From assembly GCA_039566865.1 (NCBI GenBank), contig CM076951.1, forward strand, positions 16,501,484 through 16,565,483: a DNA stretch of 64,000 nucleotides, read 5' to 3'. Position numbers and translations under genes: made by a program. This document shows positions 1 through 11,679 of this stretch, in pieces (the stretch's first letter is position 1; the number at the start of each line of letters is the position of its first letter). A model generated the notes under the pieces. The model saw only the letters and a list, made by a program, of their open reading frames with translations. It searched no databases and was not told the origin of the DNA. This DNA is from Aurelia coerulea (taxonomy: Eukaryota; Cnidaria; Scyphozoa; Semaeostomeae; Ulmaridae).

Positions 1-2000
1 TGGGTTTTGTTGCTCCTATTCAGAAGTGCAAGCTTACGAAAGGAGTGCAACTGTAAAAGATGGAGTTGAGCTGAGCATCCCTGATGGAGAAACGCTAGTT
101 CAATATGTTGCAAACAATGTCGATCACAACATTAGAACCATTGACGGAAGAAATACTTTCCATGGAATGGGGATAATTGCCACGATCACTCCAAGAAATG
201 CTACCCGTACTTCAACATGTATCCCAAGGCGATGCAGCATATCATCTGATGAAATAGCAGCCATCGGTAGAATTAACATCAAGCAGCACAACATAGCAAG
301 TAAGCAGCTCAACATCAGATATGATCAGTTCCAGTCAAATGAAATTGCAGATCCAACGTCAAACTTGGATCTTTTATGGCAAGATTCTTGGTTGCTGAAC
401 CCGAGGAGGCCAGCGTAGTCTGGAATGATGCAATCTTGCCACAAAGGGAAGTATCCAGGCCAGTCATCTGTGAGCTTTTTGCCAATGATTGATTTGGATC
501 CCAGCAATGTCACTTGCATTTACTCTACCCTGGACTTTGTTTCTCGCCATGCGAGAAACATGACGAGGATACTGCCGATACAACTGAAGAGGCTCAAGAG
601 GCCCAGGAGAGCGATGAAGGTGCAAAGGCAACTGCTGAGTTAGACACCCCAGAAATAAACAATGATTTAAAGGATGCGAAAGATATTTTGGAGTCACTGA
701 TGCAAGGAGAGATTTCTATGAAATATGTATGTCAGTCACATGATCTTGGGGGTGTTAGGCGCAAGTTACTCGAGGCCAAATCTTCTGCAAGCAATTCCAG
801 GACAGGAAAGCTTTGGTTGCAGTACCTTGAAATGATAGAGATTCTTCGCACGTTTATCAAAGCTGAGAGGACTGGAGACTGGAACCTGCACTTGCAAAGT
901 GTTCAAGCAATGCTACCTTACTTTGCCGCCTCCGGACACAACCTCTACACCAAGAGTTCACGAATATATCTGCAAGAAATAAGCAAGCTAAAGAAAGACC
1001 ATCAACATATCTACGATGCATTTCAGAAGGGATATCATGTGATCAGACGCTCTGACCGTTATTGGGCTGGATTGTCCTCAGACCAGGTTTTGATGCGAAG
1101 CCTCAAAACTTCCGGTGGATTGACAAGAGGAAGGGGAATGTCTGAAACACAGAGGCTGATCTGGTTGCTATCCATGCCAGCGACTGCTGAGGTAAATGAA
1201 GCCATGCAAGAATTTACCGAAGTTACTTTCAGCAGCAGTGAGCAACACAAGGATACGTCAGATGCAAGGATTAGCAGAGATATGAAAGATACCAAGTCAC
1301 TTCTTTCATTCTTTGAGGTAAGAGATCCATTTAGTGACGACTGTAGTCTTCGCAATATTGCTACAGGGGTTACAGCTGTAGATACAGTAACATTTTGTTC
1401 CTACATGCCATTCTTGGGTGCGACACAACCTCTAGCTTATGTGGCATTGGCAAAGGATTATCGTTGAAGTTATTCCAACAAAATGAACATTTGCGACGAC
1501 AGGCATTAGTTTTCCAGAATGACCTCGCTACCTCTGAGGAAATTGCTTCTGCGGGTGAACATGCTCTGGTTTGCCTCTATGGAGGAAAGGAAGGTGAAGG
1601 ACTTGATGCCTTGCGTTATAGTATCTTCTGCGATAAAGCTGTTTCTGGTAAATCTGTAATCAGCCCTCAGGTACTTCCACCAACGTCTTCGGCTGCGAAG
1701 TATCACAGTTATCGAGTTTTCGCCCATGTGATGCAGTGGAAAAATAGAGATGTGAATCCTACAAAATGGGGCTGGGTCATTGAAAATGAGAAAATGATGC
1801 CTTTGCAAACTGATCTTCCATGCACATCAGAAGAGCTCCTCAAATTGATCAGCTGCAACTGCAAAAAGGGATGCTCAAATCTTCGATGCAGTTGCAAAAA
1901 GAATGGCTTGAAATGTACACCGGGTTGCGGAGAATGTCGCGGAGTGAGCTGCGAGAACGCCATGCAGGCAGATATGGAAGACATGGAGGACAGTTTGTGA
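1..2000 (+). pseudogene. Decayed 3' part of an anthozoan CXC-tailed gene family member
   Basis: The reading enters from the left edge. Frame 2 from about position 26 carries the family-typical stretch VQYVANNVDHNIRTIDGRN, then reaches a TAG at 416-418 where relatives, as I remember them, have Trp; the same frame continues to about 555 (SGMMQSCHKGKYPG, then STLDFVSRHAR). There the sequence jumps to another frame (about 557-1380) with a WLQYLEMIEILRTFIKAER block and GGLTRGRGMSETQRLIWLLS. It jumps again at about 1389 into the C-terminal module. The central part, which in the related gene at the right end of the window holds the GDQPVY and GGFH motifs, is missing, and no splice sites explain the jumps. 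I therefore read this as a copy with internal deletions and one nonsense change. The biochemical function of the family is unknown to me. Confidence 0.75.
1389..2000 (+). other. C-terminal module: FEN/PIN-like helix-turn-helix motif plus CXC domain
   Basis: This is an open frame of about 200 residues ending at a TGA. It starts with FLHAILGCDTTSSLCGIGKG. The spacing GCD-x-GIGKG resembles the GCDY-x-GIGPK helix-two-turn-helix segment of FEN1/XPG-type nucleases, which suggests a PIN-like fold in the complete protein. The C-terminus is a cysteine-rich run at about 1849-1965 (CNCKKGC, CSCKKNGLKC, then CGEC and SCENA) that matches one half of a tesmin/TSO1 CXC domain, a zinc- and DNA-binding module. 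Cys spacing is intact although upstream parts of the gene are damaged. The FEN relation is inferred from motif spacing only; the CXC call is firmer. Confidence 0.7.
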
Positions 2001-4072
2001 ATAATTTTAAATGACTTAGTTTGACTGCCGTTTCTTTGTTTTAAGATATTTAGATACTTTGGTTTGATTTGGTTTGGTTTGATATTTGGCTTGGATTAAA
2101 AAGCAATGGTCACAAACTTAAGTGGAGTAATTACGCTCGATAGTGCAAACATCAAGATACTGTCAGAAATGAAAATCATTTTGTAGATAGATGAGAGGCT
2201 TAACCATTGTTAAGTTACTAGGCGACTCTAAAAACATCTAACGTGGCTTTTTAATCAAGGAGCTATATTTTGCAGCATTCCTAATATCTTGAAATTTAGC
2301 TGATGTACCACCTTAAGTGGTATCGTAATTTTCCAATGTTCCACTGCAATAATTTTTTAGGACTTTTTTGTGCAAGTTATACATGCATTAGGTAATCTAT
2401 TTAGCATGTTTCCATTTCTGATGCAATTTGTTTGAGCTTATACCACAACTTGACTGGACTAAATCGATATCGTGAAAGATTCTCCAACGTTTCTTAACTC
2501 TCATTTTAAATATGAAGATTACGAAAAAAAGATGCAAATTATGCTGCTCAAGTTTGTTTTGCTTTTTTAGTGATCTGAGAGCTGAGCGCTCATAAGAGTT
2601 TCGTATGAAAAACTCGAATAGGATTTATATAAATTCGGCTGTAGATTGGAGAATGCATTTTAATTTGGCTTCTAAATTAAAAGAAACAAATTATGAATCT
2701 TGTTTAGCTAGAATTGCTAAACGTTCTTTGAAGAGTAAATATTCCAAGGACCAAGGTATTGCTGAGCCTGTCTTTTGCCAACCTTACCCCCCGACAAAAA
2801 GCGGTCAACAGCGGTGACCACAAAAGAGTAATGTGTCTTGTACAATGAGCGATTTATATTCTGCATTGTTTAAATTGAATGGCTTCTTAAACAATAACCC
2901 AGGTGTTTGAGTAGTCCCACGACACCTCATATTTACCGGCAAACCTCAGATATACCGGCACCTCAAATTTACAGGCTCACGCTACGGTGATATATGAAAA
3001 TCGTGCCGCTTGCGTTGGCCTTGTGCCAAGAAATGTCTTATTCGAAAGAAGCAAAGTTTGCTTGTTATCAAGAACAAAACTTTTGAGCTTTAAATCAAAA
3101 CTCTACGATAAGTAAATGGCCTATGAATAATAATAATGAATATGAGCTAGATATGCCTACCATTCTCAAAGCTCTCTACTTGAAATGAGACGATATCTCC
3201 ATCCTTCGTTGCCACGATAAATGGGAAAAAAGCTGCTACCCCGTTTTCATCTGTGGCCAAATGTTTTCAGGGATTAATATCCTTCTTTATCATCCAGCGT
3301 AAAAGAGAGGAGCATGTGCAGTATTGCTGAGTTGGTTCCCCTTTCGGGCTTTCACCTTGCTTAGGCCTAGACTACCTAGCCTAGTCGATCTTTCAACCTC
3401 AGTTCAGTTCATGAAATTGTAGTTCTTCTGCCTTCTCTTTGCCTCCAACAGTTTATCGTTATGAAAAGGAATACGTTGAAGTATTATTCCCACTTTCTTG
3501 TCAGGCAAGTTACTGCAGTTGACTGCTCATGGACATTTTCTTCCGATTTTCTTTCTCCATAGCCATCCAAGAATAACGGTCAGTTTGCAGCGTGTTTCTG
3601 TCCATGCCATTGTGAATGCGATTGCGTCATTCCTGGTATGACATCACAGGCGCCTCGCCCGAGATCTCTTAACGATCGTAGATTGCCCGGTCGTGGACCA
3701 AAATTGATTGCAAAATATAGTCAAAATCCGAACTTTGAGAACTCGTAGAAAAAAAACTACTCATCGAATCTGAAAAATCTTTTTGGATTTAAAACCAGCT
3801 CGACGAGTTCTACCGAATAAGAAAAACTCCCCAAAAGGTTTAGTAGCACTTTATGGAAATTAACTGATTAACCGTTGAATCACTGGGACGAAAACCTGAT
3901 TGATTTGGATTGAGCAACTTGCAGGAAACGAGATGTGAATAAAAAGAGTCGTATTTTACTTTAGCCAGGAGTCAAACAAATGTCTTGAAAAATTTATTGA
4001 AAAATGTCTTGTTGTATTGCCAATATGTTCAGTTAGGTTCAGAAAATGTAAAAAAATGTAAAAAAACTAAGT
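2001..4072. other. Intergenic stretch without recognisable gene
   Basis: AT-rich sequence. Open frames are short and show no motif I recognise. A small cluster of TTTACCGGC-like words lies near 2930-2980. No tRNA or strong repeat was seen. Confidence 0.5.
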
Positions 4073-4585
4073 GTGATACAGTCATTGGTAACTCAAGTCT
4101 TGATCAAGAATAAAGTAATCCTTGACCAGCTTAGAAAAGGTCTCTCTATACTTGGCTTGCTGTCAAAGATTAAAGCGCATCAACAGATTTTTGCTGAGCT
4201 CTTTGTTCACAGTGAGGTATTCTGTGCTCAACGTATCAAAGAGCTTCTAACTATTGATGATTGCAATGATCAGGCATCTGTAGCCTCCTGTGAGATGTTT
4301 ATTCAATTCCTAGATGGTGCAACTCATGGGCAGCTGAGGCAGTTTTTGATGCTTGCTACAAGAGGAGGGGGAATGTCTGAAACACAGAGGCTGATCTGGT
4401 TGCTATCCATGCCAGCGACTGCTGAGGTAAATGAAGCCATGCAAGAATTTACCGAAGTTACTTTCAGCAGCAGTGAGCAACACAAAGATACGTCAGATGC
4501 AAGGATTAGCAGAGATATGAAAGATACCAAGTCACTTCTTTCATTCTTTGAGGTAAGAGATCCATTTAGTGACGACTGTCTGTAA
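4073..4585 (+). pseudogene. Chimera: HECT-ligase-like segment fused to a CXC-family segment
   Basis: One 170-codon frame has two unrelated halves. Residues about 20-95 (LRKGLSILGLL, then QRIKELLTIDD, then FIQFLDGATHGQLRQFLMLAT) resemble the region before the C-lobe of G2E3-like HECT proteins; the ligase gene at 19.8-29.3 kb has a corresponding part ending RALLRFATGYKD. From 4358 the frame becomes a 222-bp near-identical copy of 1123-1344 of the CXC pseudogene (GMSETQRLIWLLSMPATAEV onward), ending at a TAA a few codons past the copied part. No HECT catalytic Cys and no promoter are visible. It is most likely a shuffled fragment rather than a working gene. Confidence 0.65.
4358..4579 (+). repeat. 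222-bp duplicate of 1123-1344
   Basis: The two segments have the same length and I see only about two substitutions (an A/G near the start of each and a G/A near 1252/4487). Homology stops abruptly on both sides, at ACAAGAGGA on the left and GACGACTGT on the right. It is a recent direct duplication about 3.2 kb apart, with no flanking repeats that would show a mechanism. Confidence 0.9.
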
Positions 4586-5624
4586 ATTTCTTAGAGGTGG
4601 GATTTTACTGTATGCTCTGCTATTTTAGTTAATTGATTTTGTTCTTGATTTTATCATAATGAGGTTCCAAATACAGTATAGAGCTCAGACCTTTAAAATA
4701 TTGGGTGTAAAATCCTTTCAGTTTTTTCTTTCAATTGAATGACTTGAAAGAATTTTTTGAAAGGATAATCAAATTGCAGTGCATCTACCATGGATATTTT
4801 AGATTTAGGATTCTTTAAGATTTCATTATTTAGTCCCGGAAATGATTTAGGATTTACAATGACTTCAACCTTTATGAAATCTTCCTGCAAATCTTTCAAA
4901 AAAATTGGAAATGGTACCATGAATCTGTTTCAACAAAGCATCTCTATTAATGTCCCATATCAATATATTTAGTGGCCAAGTAGTAGAGTAAAGGAAATAT
5001 TGCACCATTGATGCTTCTATTATTATCATTATTTAACAAGACAATACCTGGCAGCTAACTTGATACAGCAGCATTTGGAAGAATATACACACTAGTCATA
5101 GTCATAAGATTAGCACACTTAAGTAAGCAGTAAGGTATGTTGGGGAGAAACAACCAAAGAAAAAGTGAGACAAGGCCAAGTGAACAGTCCGCAACCTGGC
5201 TTTGGAAGAATTGGTTTTGGGGGATGGCAAAGAGCGGATGCTTTTAGAAGTGGAGCACTGTGAGGCATGTGGTCAACCAAGGAAACTCGTTTTGGGATGA
5301 TGAGAGCGGCAATGCGATGGGGTTTCATGAGTCAAACCGCTACAGGGATTACAGTCTAGGTGGAGGCCCACAAATTCTGGAAACAGAGCTGAGCGAAGAA
5401 CAAGACTATGGTCAAGGCTTACTGACAGTGACTCAACTGGTGACAATGTTGCTCCACATTAGTTAGTCAGTTTTGATTTAGACATTGGTTCCTCGGAAGT
5501 TGAGCAATTGCCACATCCTAACTTGGTTCCTGATGACAAAACCATAGAAGTGCCAGGAAATGACGATCATGGTGATGGAGGAAAGTCAAAGGTAATGAGC
5601 AAATTGCAATAAGTCATTTTCTAG
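4586..5624. other. No recognisable gene; possible degraded exons
   Basis: AT-rich up to about 5100. The part 5140-5600 is less AT-rich and holds short open runs, including a Cys-rich EHCEACGQPRK run near 5251 and an acidic run LPHPNLVPDDK near 5502 that ends at a possible donor (AAG|GTAATG). The frames do not join cleanly to the zinc finger downstream. Confidence 0.35.
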
Positions 5625-5628
5625 AAAA

Positions 5629-5736
5629 GACCATTTGAAGCGGCATGTGAATACTGTCCATACCGGTAAGAAGCGGGTCTGTCCACACTGTCGCAGTGAT
5701 TTTAGAGACAAGGCAGATTTAAAAAGACACATTTGA
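5629..5736 (+). pseudogene. C2H2 zinc-finger fragment
   Basis: The translated stretch reads DHLKRHVNTVHTGKKR, then VCPHCRSDFRDKADLKRH, then a TGA. It contains the second half of one C2H2 finger, a TGKK-type linker and a full second finger (C-x2-C-x12-H). A TTTTCTAG acceptor sits just upstream (5619-5624), so this may be a terminal exon. I could not join it in frame to the plausible donor near 5600. It is either a degraded gene or an exon whose partner lies elsewhere. Confidence 0.5.
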
Positions 5737-5755
5737 GAGTCTGCTAAATCGCGTG

Positions 5756-6245
5756 CCCCACGTGCCCTACGTGGGTGGCCTGGTGCCTTACATGTTGGTG
5801 TGCCCTCGTGCCCGTGTGCCCAAATTTTTGGCGTGCCCTGGTGCCTTCCATGTTGGCGTGCCCTCGTGCCCTCATGCCCAAATTATTGGTGTGCCCTGGT
5901 GCCTTCCATGTTCGCGTGCCCTCGTGCCCGTGTGCCCAAATTATTGGCGTGCCCTGGTGCCTTCCATGTTGGCGTGCCCTCGTGCCTAAATTATTGGCGT
6001 GCCCTGGTGCCTTCCATGTTGGCGTGCCCACGTGCCCAAATTATTGGCGTGCCCTGGTGCCTTCCATGTTCGCGTGCCCTCGTGCCTAAATTATTGGCGT
6101 GCCCTGGTGCCTTCCATGTTGGCGTGCCCTCGTGCCCAAAATTTTGGCATGCCCTAGTGCCTTCAATGTTGGCGTGCCCTCCTGCCCTTGTGCCCTTATT
6201 TTCAGCGTGCCTCAATTTCTGGTGTGCCCTCGTGCCTTTAAATTT
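5756..6245. repeat. 50-bp GC-rich minisatellite
   Basis: Tandem copies of a unit made of GTGCCCTGGTGCCTTCCATG, TTGGCGTGCCCTCGTGCC and AAATTATTG; some units have an extra CGTGCC block. About eight to nine copies are present. Open frames run through both strands because the repeat lacks stops, but they are low-complexity (Ala, Cys, Pro, Val) and unlikely to be genes. The array ends about 50 bp left of the Tigger element. Confidence 0.9.
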
Positions 6246-6296
6246 CACGTGATTCTGAAAGAACCAAGGCATACTACACTGTATTGCAGATAAATA

Positions 6297-6321
6297 CAGT
6301 AAGTCCCCGCATATAAGAAAC
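6297..6321 (+). repeat. Left terminal inverted repeat of the Tigger-like element
   Basis: 25 bp starting CAGTAAGTCCCCGC. It is the perfect reverse complement of 17480-17504. A preceding TA forms the target duplication. Confidence 0.92.
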
Positions 6322-7767
6322 GTACATATAAGAAACTGCAGCCTGCCAGCACAGAGAATATTTTCTCCTCTATAAGAAACCAGCCAGCCTGATTTTTTCC
6401 CCAATTTCTTATAAATGATGCTAAATGGAGAAAATCTTCTAACAAAACTTAAACTTTTTCTCAACTGAACAAATTGAACAAAAACAGCAATACAGACAAC
6501 AAATAACTTTTCCTATATAAACCAGTTTTAAAAAGAATAGTCTGCAAAACCTTCTGGTTGGATTAAATTGTCATCACTGCCATCAGCAGTCATAAGTAGT
6601 CCTGTTCTCTGAAACGGTTTCTTTCTGTTACCAGGATATTCAGAGTTAATTACTCCCATGCACTACCTAACCATTCAGTCAAAATAATTCTCCTTTCACT
6701 TGCACTGAAAGAAGACTGCCATTTCTCCAAATTATCACTTTCTTCTAGATGTTTATCTAGTTCCTTTCCCATCAATTTCTTTATCAGAAATCCTTCTCCT
6801 TGATCAATAGGCTGGCACTTGTCAGTTTCCTCTGGAGGCAATGGGTAAACAACCGTTGATGCTAATTCTCTGCAAGTTGCATGAAATTCCTCTGTCATCT
6901 GACAACCAAGGTTATCCAAAAACAATACATTTTCACTGCTTTTATCAACTGCTGGAGCAAATGACTGCTTGATCCAGTTTAGTGCAACAGAACGATCCAT
7001 CCAAGCATTCTTTTGCCAGTACACATGTACTCGCTTGTCATATGCATCTTTTTCTATTTGGGAAACATTGCCTTTTCCCCTGAAAATAATCGCAGGAGGA
7101 ACATGTTGTTCATCTTCTGGACTTATGCATAGCTGCAGGGTACATTGTCTCTTGTCTAGTCCACTACCTGGTTGGGAGATCCATACACTGTTGGTGCCTT
7201 TCTCGTCATATGTACTTTGTTGGTCGATGACAAATGGACATGGTACTTGATCCACATTGTATCTTCTTGTGGGAACCCAACGGCCCCATTTGTCATCAAG
7301 CTGAATTAAATCATTACGTCGCCTTCTTGATTGGACATCTTTTCTTAGCTGACGATTGAAGGATTGAATAATAGGAAGCTTTTCAGTGTTACCAATCTTC
7401 TTCTTATTTGTTCTGCGACGAAGAGAAATAAAATTCCTCTTAGAAAATCTGTGCAACCAATTTTTGGAGCCTTTGAAGTTGTCAGCCACTTCGTCACCAT
7501 AAAATAATCGCAATGATTGTCTCATCTTTATCTTCAACCATCTTCCTCCTACTTTCAATCCTTTAGATCTGTGTTTTCTGAAGTCAGATAAAAGTTTCTG
7601 CTCTGCAAGTGGGTACTTTTTCAAGTAATAATTCCGCATACGCCGTCTTGTCCGCCCAGTCCCATTACTGTCTGCCCCAATTCTCTTCCTCTTAGCTCTT
7701 ATTTTATCAGCCTCTTGTTTCGGATCTTGTTCCTGCTTACTCCATTTCCAGACCATGGACTTAGAAA

Positions 7768-8455
7768 GGGGCCCTTTACATGAGCAAACTCAGACCGGCA
7801 CGAGTTTCAGATCGGTTTGAAAATTTGCCATGTCTGCCTTTTTGCGTTGCGTTTACATGGAGTTTCAGACCGGTCTGAAATTATACTAGCGTCATATTAC
7901 GCATGCGTTGAACGCAATTGAGGCAACTGTGACAATGGTTTCTTTTCTCATGTTTTGGATTTAGGCCTATTTTCATTGTTGCGCTAAGTTATCAACAACA
8001 CAGGATGTTATTAGAGTTGAATCAAGGATAATCAACTGTACGTTTGTACTGCATTACAAATCTATTTTGGTTTGATAGTTCAAATAATGCTTCAGAACCT
8101 GAAAATAAAACAGGAGGCTTTAGTTTTTCATGTTTAGTTTCTTAGTTTTAGTTTCTTGCGTCTGGAGAAAAACAAATGGACGACCAAACAATGAAAATGG
8201 CTCCCAATAGTGCAGTTATCACTTCCGCAATTATTCATTTCGCCCCGATCTGAAAAAATTTCTGTTTACATGAGAATTTCAGGTCGACCTGAGTTTTCAG
8301 ATCGGTCTGAAAGACCGAAACGAACCCAGACCGGCACGAGTTTCATTTCGCCCCTTCTCGTGTAAACACTCTAAGGGCCTTGACCAGACACCGAAATGAA
8401 ACTCGTGCCGATCTGAAACTCGTGCCGGTCTGAGTTTGCTCATGTAAAGGGCCCC
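7768..8455. mobile_element. 688-bp MITE inside the transposase helix-turn-helix
   Basis: Long imperfect inverted repeats (GGGGCCCTTTACATGAGC, then ACTCAGACCGGCACGAG) are flanked by a perfect 7-bp duplication, TTAGAAA, at 7761-7767 and 8456-8462. Sub-repeats CAGACCGG and GATCTGAAA recur in both arms. No coding frame is seen. Excising it with one duplication copy restores the transposase frame exactly. The superfamily is uncertain; 7 bp would suit P-like elements among others. Confidence 0.88.
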
Positions 8456-8528
8456 TTAGAAATTTGGTATTTTTCAGCAACTTCTTTGCACTTATCTTCG
8501 GTGTTTTTACTCTTGGCAGCTGTCTCTA

Positions 8529-8839
8529 ACCGCATGCCATTCAGACCCAGAATCAGAATCAGATTGAAAATCAGATTCAGAATCAGATTCAGTCCCAGAA
8601 TCAGATTGGGATCTTAAATTTGCTGTTTTTGGCCACAAAATGGGTAGAATTGACATGTTTGCGCTCCCAATTGATAAAATAGCGTTTACTGAGCAATTCT
8701 GCACGATTTCTCGCCAACAGGTGTTCACAATTTGTTATACGAACCTTAGAAAATAACTAAACAACAACAACAACTAAAATTTGTCTCGAATCTGATTCTG
8801 GGGGTCCAAAGGTCAGAATCAGATTCGAGGAAATGGCTG
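8529..8839 (+). repeat. Left 311-bp inverted repeat of FB1
   Basis: Nearly identical to the reverse complement of 15630-15940, with only a handful of differences. The first 100 bp are made of short AGAATCAGATT-type repeats. A reading frame rich in Ser-Asp-Ser-Glu runs through it by chance of the repeat. Confidence 0.9.
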
Positions 8840-9055
8840 TTGACTTTGTGACAAGTCAAGAGACAGCCAAAAAATCGCCCCTGCAGATTCACACCATTAG
8901 AACATTACAGTTTCTAAGCGTACTAGTTTTCATTTGAATCAACCCATGTAAATCTCATATACTTTTTGAGAATTTATTAAATGACAGTTTCCAGCTATGA
9001 CTCCAACGTGCACAGTTGTCCGAAGTGTCCATCGTAAATTGATATATTCTGTTAT

Positions 9056-9212
9056 CAGGCCCGTAGGAAGCGGGGGGGTTGGGGGGGCTCAAGCCCCCCC
9101 AATAATTTTTTAAAACAATGGTGCTACGTCACATGACTTAATTAGATGCATTGTTCTCTATTGTTTTAAGAACAATTGCCCCCCCAATCCGAAGCTTCTT
9201 CCTACGGCCCTG
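9056..9212. mobile_element. 157-bp MITE with 5-bp duplication
   Basis: The ends CAGGCCCGTAGGAAG and CTTCCTACGGCCCTG are imperfect inverted repeats. GTTAT is duplicated at 9051-9055 and 9213-9217. G- and C-homopolymer runs (GGGGGGG, CCCCCCC) lie just inside. Noncoding. Confidence 0.8.
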
Positions 9213-9299
9213 GTTATACTGTTTACTATTGCATACCTGAAGATGACGTTTTCATTTTCCACGCCCATTATCTATGGCTCGCTCAACCCTTTTGACGTG

Positions 9300-10138
9300 T
9301 TAGCCGATGCTGACGTAGTTCTCTCTAGTCAATTTAAATGTTATTAGTTGACGCAAAAGAGTGGGAAACGAGTGGGAAAACTTTTGACCTGCTTTGGTTG
9401 GCAACTTGGCAAGGAAAGTGTACCCGAGGCCCTGGATCCTCTTGTCCATTCCGTTGATTTCTCTAAATTAATTGGTTTTATGGCCTAAGCTAAGATTTGC
9501 CACCTGCACTCAGATTTGCCCTTAGCATAGAAGATTCAAGGAGCTGCCAGAAGGGCTAACGCACAGCGTGTGTAGAGGGATAGTTGGTCTATCATATCAT
9601 GAAAAAATATCGGAAATAGCTGTCACTGTTGCTGAGAAAACGTAGGTAGTATCGAATCTGGGTCTGAATGGCACGTCGCGGAAAAGAAGGGATACCAACG
9701 TTGGATCGTGCTGAGCTTTGCTTTGACGTATTTGTTGCAGACTGGCTCTAACTATCAAAAACATATTATTTGAAAATAGCTTACATATGAGAGATGGATT
9801 CTGCATGATTTATAACTGATAACATCTTAAGCAGAAATTTAAATTGAAATAAAACTGAAACTTGATCACCGTTGGTATCCCTGCTGATTCCCTCGAATCT
9901 GATTCTGGTCATTCATTCAACCTCGAATGGAACCATTGAAATAAAGCTGGAACCTTACTTCCCCTGGTAGCCCTGCTGTTTCCTCGAATCTGATTCTGAC
10001 CTTTGGACCCCCAGAATCAGATTGGAGAAAAATTTTAGTTGTTGCTGTTGTTTAGTTATTTACTAATGCTCATATGAACAATTGTGTACACCTTTTGGTG
10101 AGATGAGAAATTGTGCAGGATTGCTCAGTAAACGCTAT
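9300..10138 (+). repeat. Diverged direct copy of 15030-15800 within FB1
   Basis: Shared text runs from GCCGATGCTGAC through GGATCCTCTTGTCCATTCCG to CAGTAAACGCTATTT, with many small differences and indels. Homology to the FB1 arm stops at about 10138, so this looks like a truncated older copy of FB1's right half. Confidence 0.8.
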
Positions 10139-10139
10139 T

Positions 10140-10500
10140 TTTATTTAAATTTCGGTGTTTTAGTAGTAAAAGTTTTTTAATTAGTTTCTTATATTTTAGG
10201 CCTGAAATTGCGGTATTGTTCGAAGTTGAGCCTTCTTCTCGAGAAAGGGCTTCCATTTTGCATTGACATTGTCACCAAGAAGAAGCCATGCACATCAAGG
10301 CAAAAATTTACCAATTTTGCAGTTAAAAGTAAAGAAAAGACGAATGTACCTTCGTTAGAAGAATAAGAGAGACATACAGAAATAAAGTTGTAGAGTTTCT
10401 TAACTGTTCTTGAGCGAAGTACAAGAGTTTCTTAAATTATTGGTCATCGTAGTACTAGTTCCTTATAAACCAGTTTCTTATAAAAAAGACGCATATCTGT
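10140..10500 (+). repeat. Dispersed repeat, inverted relative to about 27165-27500
   Basis: TCGAAGTTGAGCCTTCTT, ATTGTCACCA and several TAAGAAACT words are shared with the opposite strand of 27165-27500 inside the HECT intron. It is diverged and noncoding. The TAAGAAAC words also occur near the Tigger ends, so it may derive from a related element. Confidence 0.6.
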
Positions 10501-10794
10501 GGCTGGATTGGAAATTGAAGGAAGTTCATCAATGGTAACTAGTACTGAATATCTTGTTAATCCACCATGGCAGTTTCTTTGTTTGCTCCGCAAAATTCAT
10601 TGCTAATTTGATAAGCGAAATTCAACCGTTATCACGTAATAAAATATATTAGCTTTGACAGCTCTCAAATTAAAGCATTTTTCTTTTTGAGAGAAATAAC
10701 TGACTTTGCAGGCTTTGTGTGGTCTTAACTTTGGAAGAATTCTCGAAGCAAAATCATTTTGTTGTTTATTTTGCATACATAACATCAATTTTGG

Positions 10795-11679
10795 GGCTAT
10801 CTGTAAAACATGGAGTGTGGAATGATGGAATGGAATGATGGAATGGGATAATGGAATGGAATGATGGAATGGAATGGTATATATGGAATGGTAGATATGG
10901 AATAGCCAAACTACTGGTCGCTTTGGAAAAAAATTGCACCGATGTGTTCCTCAAGATCTTCTTAGTTTATTTTGCATATGTTTTCTTGAAAGTCTCATGA
11001 AATTCCCTTATATATCGACTGAAACAACTAGCATGATAACAGACTGTGTGGGCAGACATCAGTTAAGTCATTTAATTGATGTGAGTTGTAGGGAAAAAAT
11101 CTGTAAAACATGGAGTGATGGAATGGAATGGAATGGTCGACATGGAATAGCCAAACTATTGGTCGGTTTTGAAAAAAAATTACACCAATGTGTTCCTCTC
11201 GATCTCTTCAGTTCATTTAGCGCATATTTTCTTGAAAATATGCTGGAATTCCTTCAGATTTCAACTGAAACAAAATTGAATCTATGCTAGGCTCGCGTGA
11301 ACACAGCTGTGGAATGTTGAGAAGTGACAGGGATCAATGACAGTTTTAATCCTTATCCTGTAATGGCGCCAAGATCATTTTTATCATAAACGGGGGTTCA
11401 TAAGAAACTTTAGACAACAGCAAATTGAGTTATTGCTGCCCTCATGCACTCACTCGCTATTATTTGAAAACAATACCCAGTTGTTCATCATTTGCACAGT
11501 TTGTGGTATTGTTTATATTTCATTTCGCGTTGTGCAACTGTGAACTGAACTGCGTCGATTTTTCAAAAGCTATGCTTCTTGTTTCACCACGTTGTGACTT
11601 TCGTCGAAGAATCCAAAGTTTTAAGCTGCTAGCATATTTTGCCTGTGCAGCAGGCTTCACCATGGTGGGTTTTACATAC
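10795..11679 (+). repeat. Left arm of FB2
   Basis: Mirrors 13352-14304. The right arm carries about 60 bp (CTTATCGGGTACC region on its reverse strand) that the left arm lacks. Both arms keep the same short open frames, which are a by-product of the duplication. Confidence 0.85.

Noticed and set aside
5744..6464. Long open frames on both strands with PSMLACPRA / GTRAHQ repeats
   Set aside because: They follow the 50-bp minisatellite, occur in several frames at once and have no domain.
8507..8728. Ser-Asp-Ser-Glu-rich ORF (also at 15741-15950)
   Set aside because: It lies in the FB1 arms and is produced by the AATCTGATTC repeats.
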